Shown here one piece after another: positions 42,199 to 50,624 of a stretch of DNA of 64,000 nucleotides. Source of the stretch: Amarolinea aalborgensis (GTDB lineage: Bacteria; Chloroflexota; Anaerolineae; SSC4; Amarolineaceae); assembly GCF_900491745.1 (NCBI RefSeq), contig NZ_UETR01000010.1, positions 1 through 64,000 on the forward strand, in the 5' to 3' direction. Under the pieces are notes generated by a model. It had not been told where the DNA came from. It ran no database searches and worked only from the letters and a program-made list of their open reading frames with translations. A program made the translations under genes and the position numbers. Positions within the stretch are counted from its first letter, which is position 1. The number at the start of each line of letters is the position of its first letter.

Positions 42199-45100
42199 AG
42201 CCCGCCGCACGGTCTGCATGTCAGGGTCGTTGAAGGCGCCGCTGAGGATCAGAATCACAACGTAGGCCAGCGCGCCCAGGATGATCTCTACCACCAGGGG
42301 CAAGTCAAGCGCCTGCGCGCCGGCCAGCGTCGCGGCCATGCCGAGTCCGGCCAACAGCGGCCGGCCGGCAATTTGCCCCCACGGCAGGGGCCCCACGTGC
42401 CGATGAACGCTGAGCATGAAAGGAATGCACAGCGCCAATTCTGACAGGCCGGTGATGGCGGCCGCGGCGTAGAAGCTGAAGCGCGGAATGAGGATCAAAT
42501 TGGCCGCGACATTGAAGATCACGCCAATGATGAAAGCCCGCGTCAGGAAACGCTGCTGGTCCACCGCAATCAGCACATACTGGGTGACGCTGTTGGTGAA
42601 GCCGATCGGAATGGACCAGATGAGCAGTTGCAGCGCGACGGCTGCGCCCGGCAAATAGCCCGCACCGCCCAGGATAGCGATCAACGGCGTGGCGATGAAG
42701 GTCACCATGATGGCGATGGGCAGGCTGACCAGGCCGAGTAGGCGCAGCGCCACGACGTAGGAACGCAGCAGTGTGGTGCGCCCGCCGTTGCCTTGATCGG
42801 CCTGCGCATAGCGCGACATCAAGGGGAAGATCGCCAGCGTGAAATACGAAGGAATGACGTTGAGGCCGTCAATGTACTTGTAAGCTGCCCCGTACAGCCC
42901 CACCGCAACCGCACCCGCCAGCGGCTTGAGAATCCAAACGTCGAGGCGAAAGAAGATGTGCGCCAGCAGGTGATTGAGCATCAGCGGCAGCGAATCGGTC
43001 ACCATGCGGCGCTGCAAGGCCGGATCGAGGTCGCGGCGCGTGGCCGGCGCCAACGGCAGCTTGCTGCGCATGAGGGCCAGCAGCCAGAAGACCTGCACCA
43101 GGTTCATGACCACCGAGACGCCGGCCAGGCCCACGAAACCCCAAGAGAGCGGCGGCAGCAGCACCAGCGCGCCCAGCGCCACCTTGCTCAACGCAATCGC
43201 CGACGAGATGCCTGAGGGATACTCCATCTGCTCGAACGCATTGAACACCGCGCTAATGCCGTCGGCGATGGCGGCGAAGAGCAACGCCAGGGCAAAACAG
43301 CCGATCGCCAACCCCTCTTCACGCGTCAGCCCGCCCCAGGCTCCATAGGCAAGCATGACCGCGGCCAGGATGGGTAGCGACGCCAGCCACAGCCAGCCGC
43401 GCAGCACGGTGACATTGAGCAGATAACGATTGGCCTGCGTACGGTCGCGCGCCACCTCGCGCGTGAGCAGGGTGCCCAGGCCGAAACGCACGAGAATCTC
43501 GAAGATGACGTAGAAGCCGATCGCAAAGGTGTAGCTGCCCTCGCCGGCCGGACTGAGGATGCGCAGGCGCACCAGCGCAAAGGCGAAATCAATCCCTTTG
43601 TTGAGCAGCGCCAACCCCATCGGCACCAGGCTGTTCTTGGCCACGCGCGAGACCTCGTGCGACTCACGGTCGCCGCGGTAGTAGCGCCCCCATGCCCACC
43701 AGCCGAGCAGCAGGAACAAGGCCATGAACGCCAGGAAACTGGTGTACAGGCCCAACTGCAGCGACAGCGGCGCATACTTGAAGCGCACCGTCTGCTTGCC
43801 GGCCTCCAGATGCACCGTGCGGAAATTGCCATCCGCGCGCCAGATGGTCAGGGCCTGTTCGTCCTCTGAAGCGCCGCCCTGCGGCCGCGTATACGCCTTC
43901 CACCCGCTGAAATAGGCGTCGGTCAACACCAGCCAGCCGGGCGAGGCCAGGTCCACGTCAATGAAAACCTCGTTGGGCTGGTAGCTGGTAATGACAGGCG
44001 CCGCGGCAGGCTCCGCCGCAGGAGTAACGGCCGTGGGCGCGGCGCTTAGCGCAGCAGGATCGTCCACCACAACCGTCTGGCGCAGATTGACCTCGGCCAG
44101 GCGTGACAGCACCTGATCAGGCGCGGCCAGCTCGACTGTGGCCGCGATAAAGGCGCGTGGAAAGGCATTTTCGTTGCGATAGACCTTGACCGGGTCGGAG
44201 GAAGACTCGTAGATCAGCGTCCAGCCCGGGAGATTGAGCGGCAGCTCGGTGATCACCCAACGCACGCCGAGCAGCTGCGTGCGCGGATCGTTCAGGGAGG
44301 CGGGGTCGTAGAAGGGCGAGATGCGATTGTAGAGCAGTTGGCCCTGCGGCTCGATGGCCTGCATGTACTGCACGTATTGGCGCAAGATGATCGAATCGTA
44401 GCCGCGCACATCTTGCAGGCCCATCAACCAGCCCAGGTTGGCATTGAGGGTCTTGGAGGTGGTCTCACCTTCCAACGAGGTGATGCGCCCCAGCTCCTGG
44501 CTGGCCTGCGCCTTGAGGACGCGGATGGCCGGCGGCTCCACCGCCAGCAGCGCCGGGTCTACGGCGGGGTTGAAGGTTCCCGTCGCCAGCCATAAATCGA
44601 GCGCCGCGATCGCCAGCGCCAGCAGCGGCCAGCGGCCGCGCCAGAAGCCAGGTTTCTGCGCGGAATCTGGTTGCTCGCTCCGTTGACTCCAGCGCAAGAC
44701 TGCGCCGGCGGCGACGAGGGCCAGCGCCAGTTTGAGCAGGTTGGGCGCCTGGTAGCTCCAAAAGGCGGCGCGGTCGGCAAAGGCTGCGCGCGCCAGATCA
44801 GCCCTGGCCAACAGACCCGCGCTGAGGGCCAGGAACGGGCCGGGCCACACCAGGCTGAGGCCGACCGCCGCCGCCAGGCCCAGGCCGGTCAACAGCAGCA
44901 GCCAGGCCAGCCGCGTCAGCCAGCGCCGACCGATCCCCGCACGCAGCGCGTCCAGGCCAAACGCGGCGAGCACGGCCAGGCTCAAGGTCAGTGGGAAGAC
45001 CCACCGAAACGCGGAGTGCAATTGGCGATAACCGGGCAGGCCGTAGAAAAGGATGGCATAGAGCGGCGTACCAAAGGCAAAGGCCAGGGAAAGCAAGGCC

Positions 45101-46317
45101 AGCACGGCAAAGAATAGGACGGCTGAACGGCCGACGCGGCCGGGTGCGGACGGGGCGGCATCCACCGGGCGCGCCGCGGGATGGCGCGCGCGCCGGCCGT
45201 AGACCCACATGCCGATGCCCGCCATGACCACTGGCAGCACGCCGACATAATTGGCGCCTTCGACATAATTCTTGACGCCCCAGAAGATGGTGGGCGTTGC
45301 CTGCCAGGTGCGCGCCCACAGGTCGGTGTAGCCGTGGTGCGTGGGATTGCCGAAGAAATCGGGCAGCAAGAAGGTGATCAATTGGCGCAGCGGCCAGGCC
45401 CAGCCAACGACCTGGGCATAGGAGGCGGAGCCTTCACGGAAGCTGCTGCGCACCAGCTCGACCAGGGGCCACAGTTGCACCGCAGCCAACGCCAGGCCGG
45501 CCGCCGCCATGACGATCAGCCATGCGCCCAGTCGCAGCACGGGACGCCACGCGCCCAGCGCGCGCTGCATGGTCAGCAGCCGCCAGAGCGCAAAAAAGGC
45601 CATGACCAACAGCGTGTAATAGGTAATCTCGATGTGACCGGCCAGCACCTGGATGCCGAGGATGAGCGCGCCGCCCGTGATGTAAGGGACCGGCGAGAAG
45701 GGGACATTGCCCTTTTCCGTCTGTTTCTGAATCACCTTTTCGATGATCGCCAGCAGCAGCGGCAGCCACGCCGCCGCGGCCAGGATCATGGTGAAGACGA
45801 CGCTGGCAATGCTGAACGCGCTGAAGGCAAAGGTGATGCCGGCCAGGGTGGCCGCCACGCGCGAGCGCCGCAGCACGCGAGCCAGGATGTAGACGTTGAG
45901 GCCGGTCAATGCCAGTTGCAGCGCCGTGAACCAGTCGTAGGCCTGCGGCAGTGGCAGGATGTAGAAGAGCAGGCTCAGCGGATAGAGCGCCGAATGTTGG
46001 CCGGCAGCCAGGAACGGCGCCCCGCTGAAGAGATACGGATTCCAGAGCGGCAGCTGTCCGCTGGCGAGCGACTGGCGGATGAATGTCTTCCAGACCAGAT
46101 TCTCCAGCACCAAGTCGCTGATCAAGCCGTTGTACGGCGTTGTGACGCCGTGGGCAGCCGCAAGACTGCGCCAAGGCTCGAACGTATAGAGACTGTCAAG
46201 CGGCAGCAGCGTGCGGCCGCTGAATAAAACCGGCGCAAACCACAGCAGCGGCAGCAGAAGTAAGATGAGCAGCGGTCCGGCCAGGCGGCGCAGCCGCGCA
46301 GCAAGGGCCTTTTTCAT
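42154..46317 (-). CDS. YfhO-like membrane protein fused to a polysaccharide flippase (MOP/Wzx type)
   Basis: In this 1387-residue chain, residues 1-860 are YfhO-like. They include VLFSGRTLLPLDSLYTFEPW, WNPYLFSGAPFLAAGQHSALYPLSLL and about 12 helices. A soluble part around 600-850 ends GWKAYTRPQGG...FKYAPLSLQLGLYTS. Residues 880-1387 begin SRVAKNSLVPMGLALLNKGIDFAFALVRLRIL and continue as a Wzx/MurJ-like flippase with about 12-14 helices. YfhO proteins glycosylate wall polymers using undecaprenyl-linked sugars, and flippases export them. The two are usually separate. It overlaps the mannosyltransferase stop by 4 nt. No stop or frame break is visible at the junction. Confidence 0.88.
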   Translation of the reverse strand: MKKALAARLRRLAGPLLILLLLPLLWFAPVLFSGRTLLPLDSLYTFEPWRSLAAAHGVTTPYNGLISDLVLENLVWKTFIRQSLASGQLPLWNPYLFSGAPFLAAGQHSALYPLSLLFYILPLPQAYDWFTALQLALTGLNVYILARVLRRSRVAATLAGITFAFSAFSIASVVFTMILAAAAWLPLLLAIIEKVIQKQTEKGNVPFSPVPYITGGALILGIQVLAGHIEITYYTLLVMAFFALWRLLTMQRALGAWRPVLRLGAWLIVMAAAGLALAAVQLWPLVELVRSSFREGSASYAQVVGWAWPLRQLITFLLPDFFGNPTHHGYTDLWARTWQATPTIFWGVKNYVEGANYVGVLPVVMAGIGMWVYGRRARHPAARPVDAAPSAPGRVGRSAVLFFAVLALLSLAFAFGTPLYAILFYGLPGYRQLHSAFRWVFPLTLSLAVLAAFGLDALRAGIGRRWLTRLAWLLLLTGLGLAAAVGLSLVWPGPFLALSAGLLARADLARAAFADRAAFWSYQAPNLLKLALALVAAGAVLRWSQRSEQPDSAQKPGFWRGRWPLLALAIAALDLWLATGTFNPAVDPALLAVEPPAIRVLKAQASQELGRITSLEGETTSKTLNANLGWLMGLQDVRGYDSIILRQYVQYMQAIEPQGQLLYNRISPFYDPASLNDPRTQLLGVRWVITELPLNLPGWTLIYESSSDPVKVYRNENAFPRAFIAATVELAAPDQVLSRLAEVNLRQTVVVDDPAALSAAPTAVTPAAEPAAAPVITSYQPNEVFIDVDLASPGWLVLTDAYFSGWKAYTRPQGGASEDEQALTIWRADGNFRTVHLEAGKQTVRFKYAPLSLQLGLYTSFLAFMALFLLLGWWAWGRYYRGDRESHEVSRVAKNSLVPMGLALLNKGIDFAFALVRLRILSPAGEGSYTFAIGFYVIFEILVRFGLGTLLTREVARDRTQANRYLLNVTVLRGWLWLASLPILAAVMLAYGAWGGLTREEGLAIGCFALALLFAAIADGISAVFNAFEQMEYPSGISSAIALSKVALGALVLLPPLSWGFVGLAGVSVVMNLVQVFWLLALMRSKLPLAPATRRDLDPALQRRMVTDSLPLMLNHLLAHIFFRLDVWILKPLAGAVAVGLYGAAYKYIDGLNVIPSYFTLAIFPLMSRYAQADQGNGGRTTLLRSYVVALRLLGLVSLPIAIMVTFIATPLIAILGGAGYLPGAAVALQLLIWSIPIGFTNSVTQYVLIAVDQQRFLTRAFIIGVIFNVAANLILIPRFSFYAAAAITGLSELALCIPFMLSVHRHVGPLPWGQIAGRPLLAGLGMAATLAGAQALDLPLVVEIILGALAYVVILILSGAFNDPDMQTVRRALPFGRARAADGEPS

Positions 46318-47141
46318 CGGCGATCAGGCGTGTCGCCGGTTGCCTGGAGTGCAGCTGGCCGCGTGGAGGCAGGTTGAGGCAGCGGGCGGACGTTACGATA
46401 ACGCCAACGCAGGAGCCAGGTGCGCCAGGCCGCTTCAATCTTGACCGAGTTCGACATCTTGGAGTGTCCGGCGCGGCGGTCTTCGAAATAGATGGGAATC
46501 TCCAGCGCGCGAAAACCGAGACGCTCGGCCAGGTAGGCCATCTCCACCTGGAAGACATAACCATTGCTGCGGATGGGATAGGTCAGAATGGCTTCCAGGG
46601 TGGCGCGTCGCCAGCACTTGAAGCCCGCGGTGGCGTCCTTGACGTGCAGCCCCAGGATCACCCGTGCGTAAATGGCGTTGGCCCACCAGCTCAGCAGATG
46701 ACGCCACCAACTCCAATGGCGATCGAGGCGACCGCCGCTGACGTAACGTGAACCGACCACCACATCACAGCCCTTGATGGTGCGCAAGAATTCTGTCAGG
46801 TAGGTGGGTGAATGGGAAAAGTCGGCGTCCATCTGCACGATCAGCTCTGCGCCCTGGTCGAGCGCGTAACGAAAGCCCGCGCGATACGCGGAGCCGAGTC
46901 CCTGCTTGCCTGGCCGGTGGATGACGTGCAGATGGCGGGGGTGGGTCTGTTGCAGCCGGTCGGCCACCTCCCCGGTGTGATCGGGCGAGTTGTCGTCCAC
47001 CACGACGATATGCAGATTATCAACCGCCAACGCAAAGAGGGCTGCGACGATGGCCGGCAGATTGGTGGCCTCATTGTAGGTTGGAATCACCACAAATGTG
47101 GCGGGTGACGTGGCAAGGATGCGCGGCCTGGTGCTCATCAT
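46314..47141 (-). CDS. Polyprenol-phosphate mannosyltransferase (DPM1-like, GT2)
   Basis: The 275-residue GT2 enzyme contains ATFVVIPTYNEATNLPAIV, VVDDNSPDHTGEVADRL, LGSAYRAGFRYAL and the DxD region QMDADFSHSP. VVGSRYVSGGRLDRHW and ATAGFKCWRR follow, all typical of dolichyl/polyprenyl-phosphate mannose synthases. It would load mannose onto a lipid carrier, the donor for YfhO-like transferases, which fits the overlapping downstream gene. The ATG at 47141 is only 8 nt from TATAAT, so the message is probably leaderless. Confidence 0.92.
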   Translation of the reverse strand: MMSTRPRILATSPATFVVIPTYNEATNLPAIVAALFALAVDNLHIVVVDDNSPDHTGEVADRLQQTHPRHLHVIHRPGKQGLGSAYRAGFRYALDQGAELIVQMDADFSHSPTYLTEFLRTIKGCDVVVGSRYVSGGRLDRHWSWWRHLLSWWANAIYARVILGLHVKDATAGFKCWRRATLEAILTYPIRSNGYVFQVEMAYLAERLGFRALEIPIYFEDRRAGHSKMSNSVKIEAAWRTWLLRWRYRNVRPLPQPASTRPAALQATGDTPDRR

Positions 47142-47149
47142 AGGGCGAG

Positions 47150-47178
47150 ATTATACTAGCCTGCCACATTTGGCGCAA
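47150..47178 (-). promoter_or_regulatory. Promoter of the mannosyltransferase-YfhO operon
   Basis: On the minus strand, TTGCGC (47178-47173), a 17-bp spacer and TATAAT (47155-47150). The start codon begins 8 nt downstream. Confidence 0.7.
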
Positions 47179-47278
47179 GACACAAGCAGGCTCATCAGCG
47201 ATTCTCCATGCCCCACGGAATTTAGGCTTTAGCTGCTGGTTTTTCTATCGAGTCATCTCTACGATAACAGCGTGGCTT

Positions 47279-48091
47279 TCAGCCAGTCTTGTGGTCAGGT
47301 GAAGCATCAGCCGCACCCCGTGCTTGCGCTTGCAAACGGGCCAGCTGCGCGCGCAGGCCTGCCAGTTCGGCTTCTGCGTGGTCCGCGCGCTGCGCCTCAG
47401 CCTGCGCGCGCTGCGCTTGGACTTGGGCTTGCATCATGGCTTCGGTTGCTGTGGGAATAACGAGACGTGTTGACGGATCAACCAGGCGCAGCATCGTCTT
47501 ATCGGGGCGCAAGATCAACCCCAGCTCGGCGCTTACCAACGTACCGTCTGCAAGCAGGGGGATCGGTGCATAGAAATGACCTTCCAAACGGAACCCTTGC
47601 AGGGATGGTTGCAGGTATTCACCCAACGGATCGAACAGGAAATACTCCTTGACGCCCAGCTGTTCGTACAGGACGCGCTTCGCGCCTACATCCTCATCGC
47701 GTGTGTCGCGTGACGTGATTTCAAAAATAACGCAGGGCGCAACTTGCTCCTCCCACAACTTGTAGATGCGGCGATCGTAGCGGGCAATGCCCTTCACCAC
47801 GAATACGTCTGGGACTTTGAAGATGCGCGGCTTCCCTTCGACATAATAGAACAGCATGTCTGCGGCAACATAGACTTGCTCATCGGCGCGAAAGGCGTAA
47901 CGCAATGCTTCACGCAGGTAGATGATAACAGAAATGTGCCAGTCAGTTTCACCCATAGGTTTACCATCCGATTCGGGATAATAGATTTCGGCCTTGGGCG
48001 CCTTACGGCTTCCCAGTGGAGCCATGACACTGGGAGGCGATGGCCGCGCGGGCTGCGCAACAGGCGGATTGGCAATCTTGACGGTGTTCAT
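47279..48091 (-). CDS. Uma2-family restriction-endonuclease-fold protein (DUF820)
   Basis: The 270-residue protein contains YYVEGKPRIFKVPDVFVVKG, CVIFEITSRDTRDEDVGAKR and YEQLGVKEYFLFDPLGEYL, the PD-(D/E)XK-type core (PDVF, FEI...S...T) of Uma2 proteins. The last 60 residues form an Ala/Gln/Glu coiled coil. GGAGA before MNTVKIANPP sets the start. The family is abundant in Chloroflexi and cyanobacteria, with unknown or mobile-element roles. Its promoter is at 48119-48147. Confidence 0.9.
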   Translation of the reverse strand: MNTVKIANPPVAQPARPSPPSVMAPLGSRKAPKAEIYYPESDGKPMGETDWHISVIIYLREALRYAFRADEQVYVAADMLFYYVEGKPRIFKVPDVFVVKGIARYDRRIYKLWEEQVAPCVIFEITSRDTRDEDVGAKRVLYEQLGVKEYFLFDPLGEYLQPSLQGFRLEGHFYAPIPLLADGTLVSAELGLILRPDKTMLRLVDPSTRLVIPTATEAMMQAQVQAQRAQAEAQRADHAEAELAGLRAQLARLQAQARGAADASPDHKTG

Positions 48092-48118
48092 GGTTGGTTC
48101 TCCTTGCTTGATGACCAT

Positions 48119-48147
48119 ACTGTAGCGTAATTTTTGATATTTGACAA
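48119..48147 (-). promoter_or_regulatory. Promoter of the Uma2 gene
   Basis: On the minus strand, TTGTCA (48147-48142), a 17-bp AT-rich spacer and TACAGT (48124-48119), with the start codon 27 nt downstream. The rest of the divergent gap to hsdM (48148-48345) shows nothing recognisable. Confidence 0.6.
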
Positions 48148-48345
48148 GCGGGTAGCTTCCTGAACCGCAGCGACTTTCTTGCCAGCGCGGGCAGATGGCG
48201 TTAAAATGACTGAACATCCGTCTGCCGCATCGTCGGTTCTGCTTGACGAATGATGCCGCCTGCCTGCACCGGCTTCTCCTTTGATCCTGGTTACGTGTTG
48301 GCGGACGAGACCATACGGTTTGTCAGCGAACCGCTTAGGTGATTG

Positions 48346-50352
48346 ATGCCTGACCATACCTACTTCGCCAACCTGATCTGGCAGATTGCCGATCTGCTGC
48401 GCGGACCTTACCGGCCGCCGCAGTACGAACGCGTCATGCTGCCCATGACCGTACTGCGCCGCTTCGACTGTGTGCTGGCGCCAACCAAGGCCCAGGTGCT
48501 GGCCGAGCACAGCCGGCGCACGGGCGGCAAGCTGAACGACGACGCCCTCGATCTGCTCCTCAACCGCGCGGCCGGGCAGCGCTTCCACAACCACTCGCCC
48601 CTGGATTTCGAGAAGCTCAAGGGCGACCCCGACCATATTGACAAGCATTTGGTCAGCTACATCAAGGGTTTTTCGGCCAACGTGCGCACCATCTTCGACT
48701 TTTTCGAGTTCGAGGCCGAAATCGAGAAGCTGCGCGAGGCGAACATCCTCTACCTGGTCGTCTCCAAGTTCTGCGACGTGGACCTGCACCCGAACGTCGT
48801 ACCCAACGAGCAGATGGGGCTGATCTTCGAGAACCTGATCCGCCGCTTCAACGAGCTGGCTAACGAGACCGCCGGCGACCACTTCACCCCGCGCGAGGTG
48901 ATCCGATTGATGGTGAGCATCCTGTTCATCAACGATGATCAACTCCTGGCAACGCCCGGCACCGTGCGCAAGCTGCTGGACCCGGCCTGTGGCACCGGCG
49001 GCATGCTGGCCGAAGCGCAGAACTACCTGCGCGAGCACCACGCGGCGGCCCGGCTTTACGTCTACGGCCAGGATTACAACAAGCGCGCTTTTGCCACCGC
49101 GGCCTCGGACATGCTGATGAAGCAGGTGGACCACAACGGCGGCGGCGACAACGTGCGTTTCGGCGACAGTTTCACCGACGACCAGTTCAGCGGCGAGCGT
49201 TACGACTATCTGCTGGCCAACCCGCCCTTCGGCGTGGATTGGAAGAAGCAGCAGCGCGAGATCGAGCGCGAGCATGATAAGCTGGGCTACGGCGGTCGCT
49301 TTGGCGCGGGGCTGCCGCGCGTCAACGACGGCGCACTGCTCTTCCTGCAGCACATGATCAGCAAGTTCGAGCCCCTGCTGCCTGACCAGCAGAAATACGG
49401 CTCGCGGCTGGCGATCGTCTTCAGCGGCTCGCCCCTCTTCACCGGGGGCGCGGGATCAGGCGAGAGCGACATCCGTAAGTGGATCATCGAGAACGACTGG
49501 CTGGAGGCGGTCATCGCCCTGCCGGAGCAGATGTTTTACAACACCGGCATCGGCACCTACGTCTGGATCGTGACGAATCGCAAAGAGCCGCGGCGCAAGG
49601 GGAAAATCCAACTGCTGGACGCGCGTGAGTTTTATGTCCCCATGCGCCGCAGCCTGGGCGACAAGCGGCGCAAGATCGGCGAGAAAGAGGATGGCCGCGA
49701 CCAGATCGGCGAGATCGTCCGGCTATACGGTCGTTTCGAGGATAGCGAGACCTCAAAGATATTCGACAATGCCGACTTCGGTTATACCCGCGTCACCGTC
49801 GAGCGGCCGCTGCGCCTGTGCTGCCGGATGACGGGCGCTGCGAAAACCCGCTTCCTTAAAACCTGCCCGGAACTGGGCAACGATCTGGATGCTATTGACG
49901 AGACGCTCGGCCGCGAGCCAAAGACCGATTGGGATGTGACCTGGGCCACCATCGAGCTGCTCCTGCGAGGACGCGGCGCGCGCTGGAAAGCCCCCGAACA
50001 GAAACTCTTCCGCAGCGTCTTCACTGTTAAGGATCCCGCCGCCGCGCCGGTCAGACTCCCCTCGCCCTCCGGGAGAGGGGCCGGGGGTGAGGGCGTCGAA
50101 CCTGACCCCGACCTGCGCGACTTCGAGAACGTCCCGCTCACCGATGACATCGCCGCCTACTTCACCCGCGAGGTGCTGCCTCACGTGCCCGACGCCTGGA
50201 TGGATCGGGGCAAGGACAAGGTGGGCTACGAGATCAACTTCAACCGGCACTTCTACAGGTACACCGCGCCGCGGCCGCTGGAGGAGATTGACGCCGATCT
50301 GAAGCAGGCCGAGGAGGAGATTCTGCGGCTGCTGCGGGAGGTGACGGAGTGA
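48346..50352 (+). CDS. hsdM: Type I restriction-modification DNA methyltransferase subunit HsdM
   Basis: The 668-residue subunit has an N-terminal HsdM domain (FANLIWQIADLLRGPYRPPQYERVMLPMTVLRRFD). The N6-adenine methylase core has motif I LDPACGTGGMLAEAQ and motif IV LANPPFGVDW. FYVPMRRSLGDKRRKIGE marks the later part. It modifies adenine in the recognition site, as M2S and with HsdR. The ATG at 48346 is preferred to the TTG immediately before it. An in-frame 39-bp copy of a dispersed repeat (50056-50094) adds RLPSPSGRGAGGEGVE to the chain. The tail ELLRLLREVTE-like sequence is duplicated 272 bp downstream. Confidence 0.95.
   Translation: MPDHTYFANLIWQIADLLRGPYRPPQYERVMLPMTVLRRFDCVLAPTKAQVLAEHSRRTGGKLNDDALDLLLNRAAGQRFHNHSPLDFEKLKGDPDHIDKHLVSYIKGFSANVRTIFDFFEFEAEIEKLREANILYLVVSKFCDVDLHPNVVPNEQMGLIFENLIRRFNELANETAGDHFTPREVIRLMVSILFINDDQLLATPGTVRKLLDPACGTGGMLAEAQNYLREHHAAARLYVYGQDYNKRAFATAASDMLMKQVDHNGGGDNVRFGDSFTDDQFSGERYDYLLANPPFGVDWKKQQREIEREHDKLGYGGRFGAGLPRVNDGALLFLQHMISKFEPLLPDQQKYGSRLAIVFSGSPLFTGGAGSGESDIRKWIIENDWLEAVIALPEQMFYNTGIGTYVWIVTNRKEPRRKGKIQLLDAREFYVPMRRSLGDKRRKIGEKEDGRDQIGEIVRLYGRFEDSETSKIFDNADFGYTRVTVERPLRLCCRMTGAAKTRFLKTCPELGNDLDAIDETLGREPKTDWDVTWATIELLLRGRGARWKAPEQKLFRSVFTVKDPAAAPVRLPSPSGRGAGGEGVEPDPDLRDFENVPLTDDIAAYFTREVLPHVPDAWMDRGKDKVGYEINFNRHFYRYTAPRPLEEIDADLKQAEEEILRLLREVTE
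50056..50094 (+). repeat. Dispersed GC-rich repeat inserted in frame in hsdM
   Basis: CTCCCCTCGCCCTCCGGGAG, then AGGGGCCGGGGGTGAGGG, is a partial palindrome of a type common between genes in many bacteria. Here it is in frame and encodes Arg-Leu-Pro-Ser-Pro-Ser-Gly-Arg-Gly-Ala-Gly-Gly-Glu-Gly. Confidence 0.75.
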
Positions 50353-50624
50353 GTGAGACCCAAGCCGCCCTTTCCGGGCAAGAAAAAACCCTCTGACGGG
50401 CTAGGTTCGAGGAAACCAGTCCTCTCACACACGGCATGGCGCCGACGTTCGCTCGCAGCAGGGCATCTTTCCAGAGTATAAGCGATAAAATGGCACAAGT
50501 CAAGACCGAAATTCGACAGTTGGGAGCACAAGATTTCGCAGAACCGCGCGCCGGCTGGCGCGTTGATGTCGCCGCGGGAGGCGCGCATGACCAAGAGCGG
50601 CTGCTGCGGGAGGTGACTGAGTGA
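50325..50624 (+). repeat. 28-bp direct repeat separating hsdM and hsdS
   Basis: GCGGCTGCTGCGGGAGGTGA, then C(G/T)GAGTGA, occurs at 50325-50352 and 50597-50624, differing at one base. The 244-bp middle holds a 62-codon frame (50436-50624) with no recognised domain, which ends with the same LLREVTE as HsdM. GTG starts of hsdS type fit both copies, so a 272-bp segment seems to have been added at an original GTGA hsdM-hsdS overlap. Confidence 0.75.

Noticed and set aside
44671..46227. Plus-strand open stretches opposite the YfhO-flippase gene
   Set aside because: Gln/Gly/Arg-rich shadows of a high-GC membrane-protein gene; no motifs.
50436..50624. 62-codon gene between hsdM and hsdS
   Set aside because: Its C-terminus is the duplicated hsdM tail and the rest resembles nothing; more likely a by-product of the duplication.
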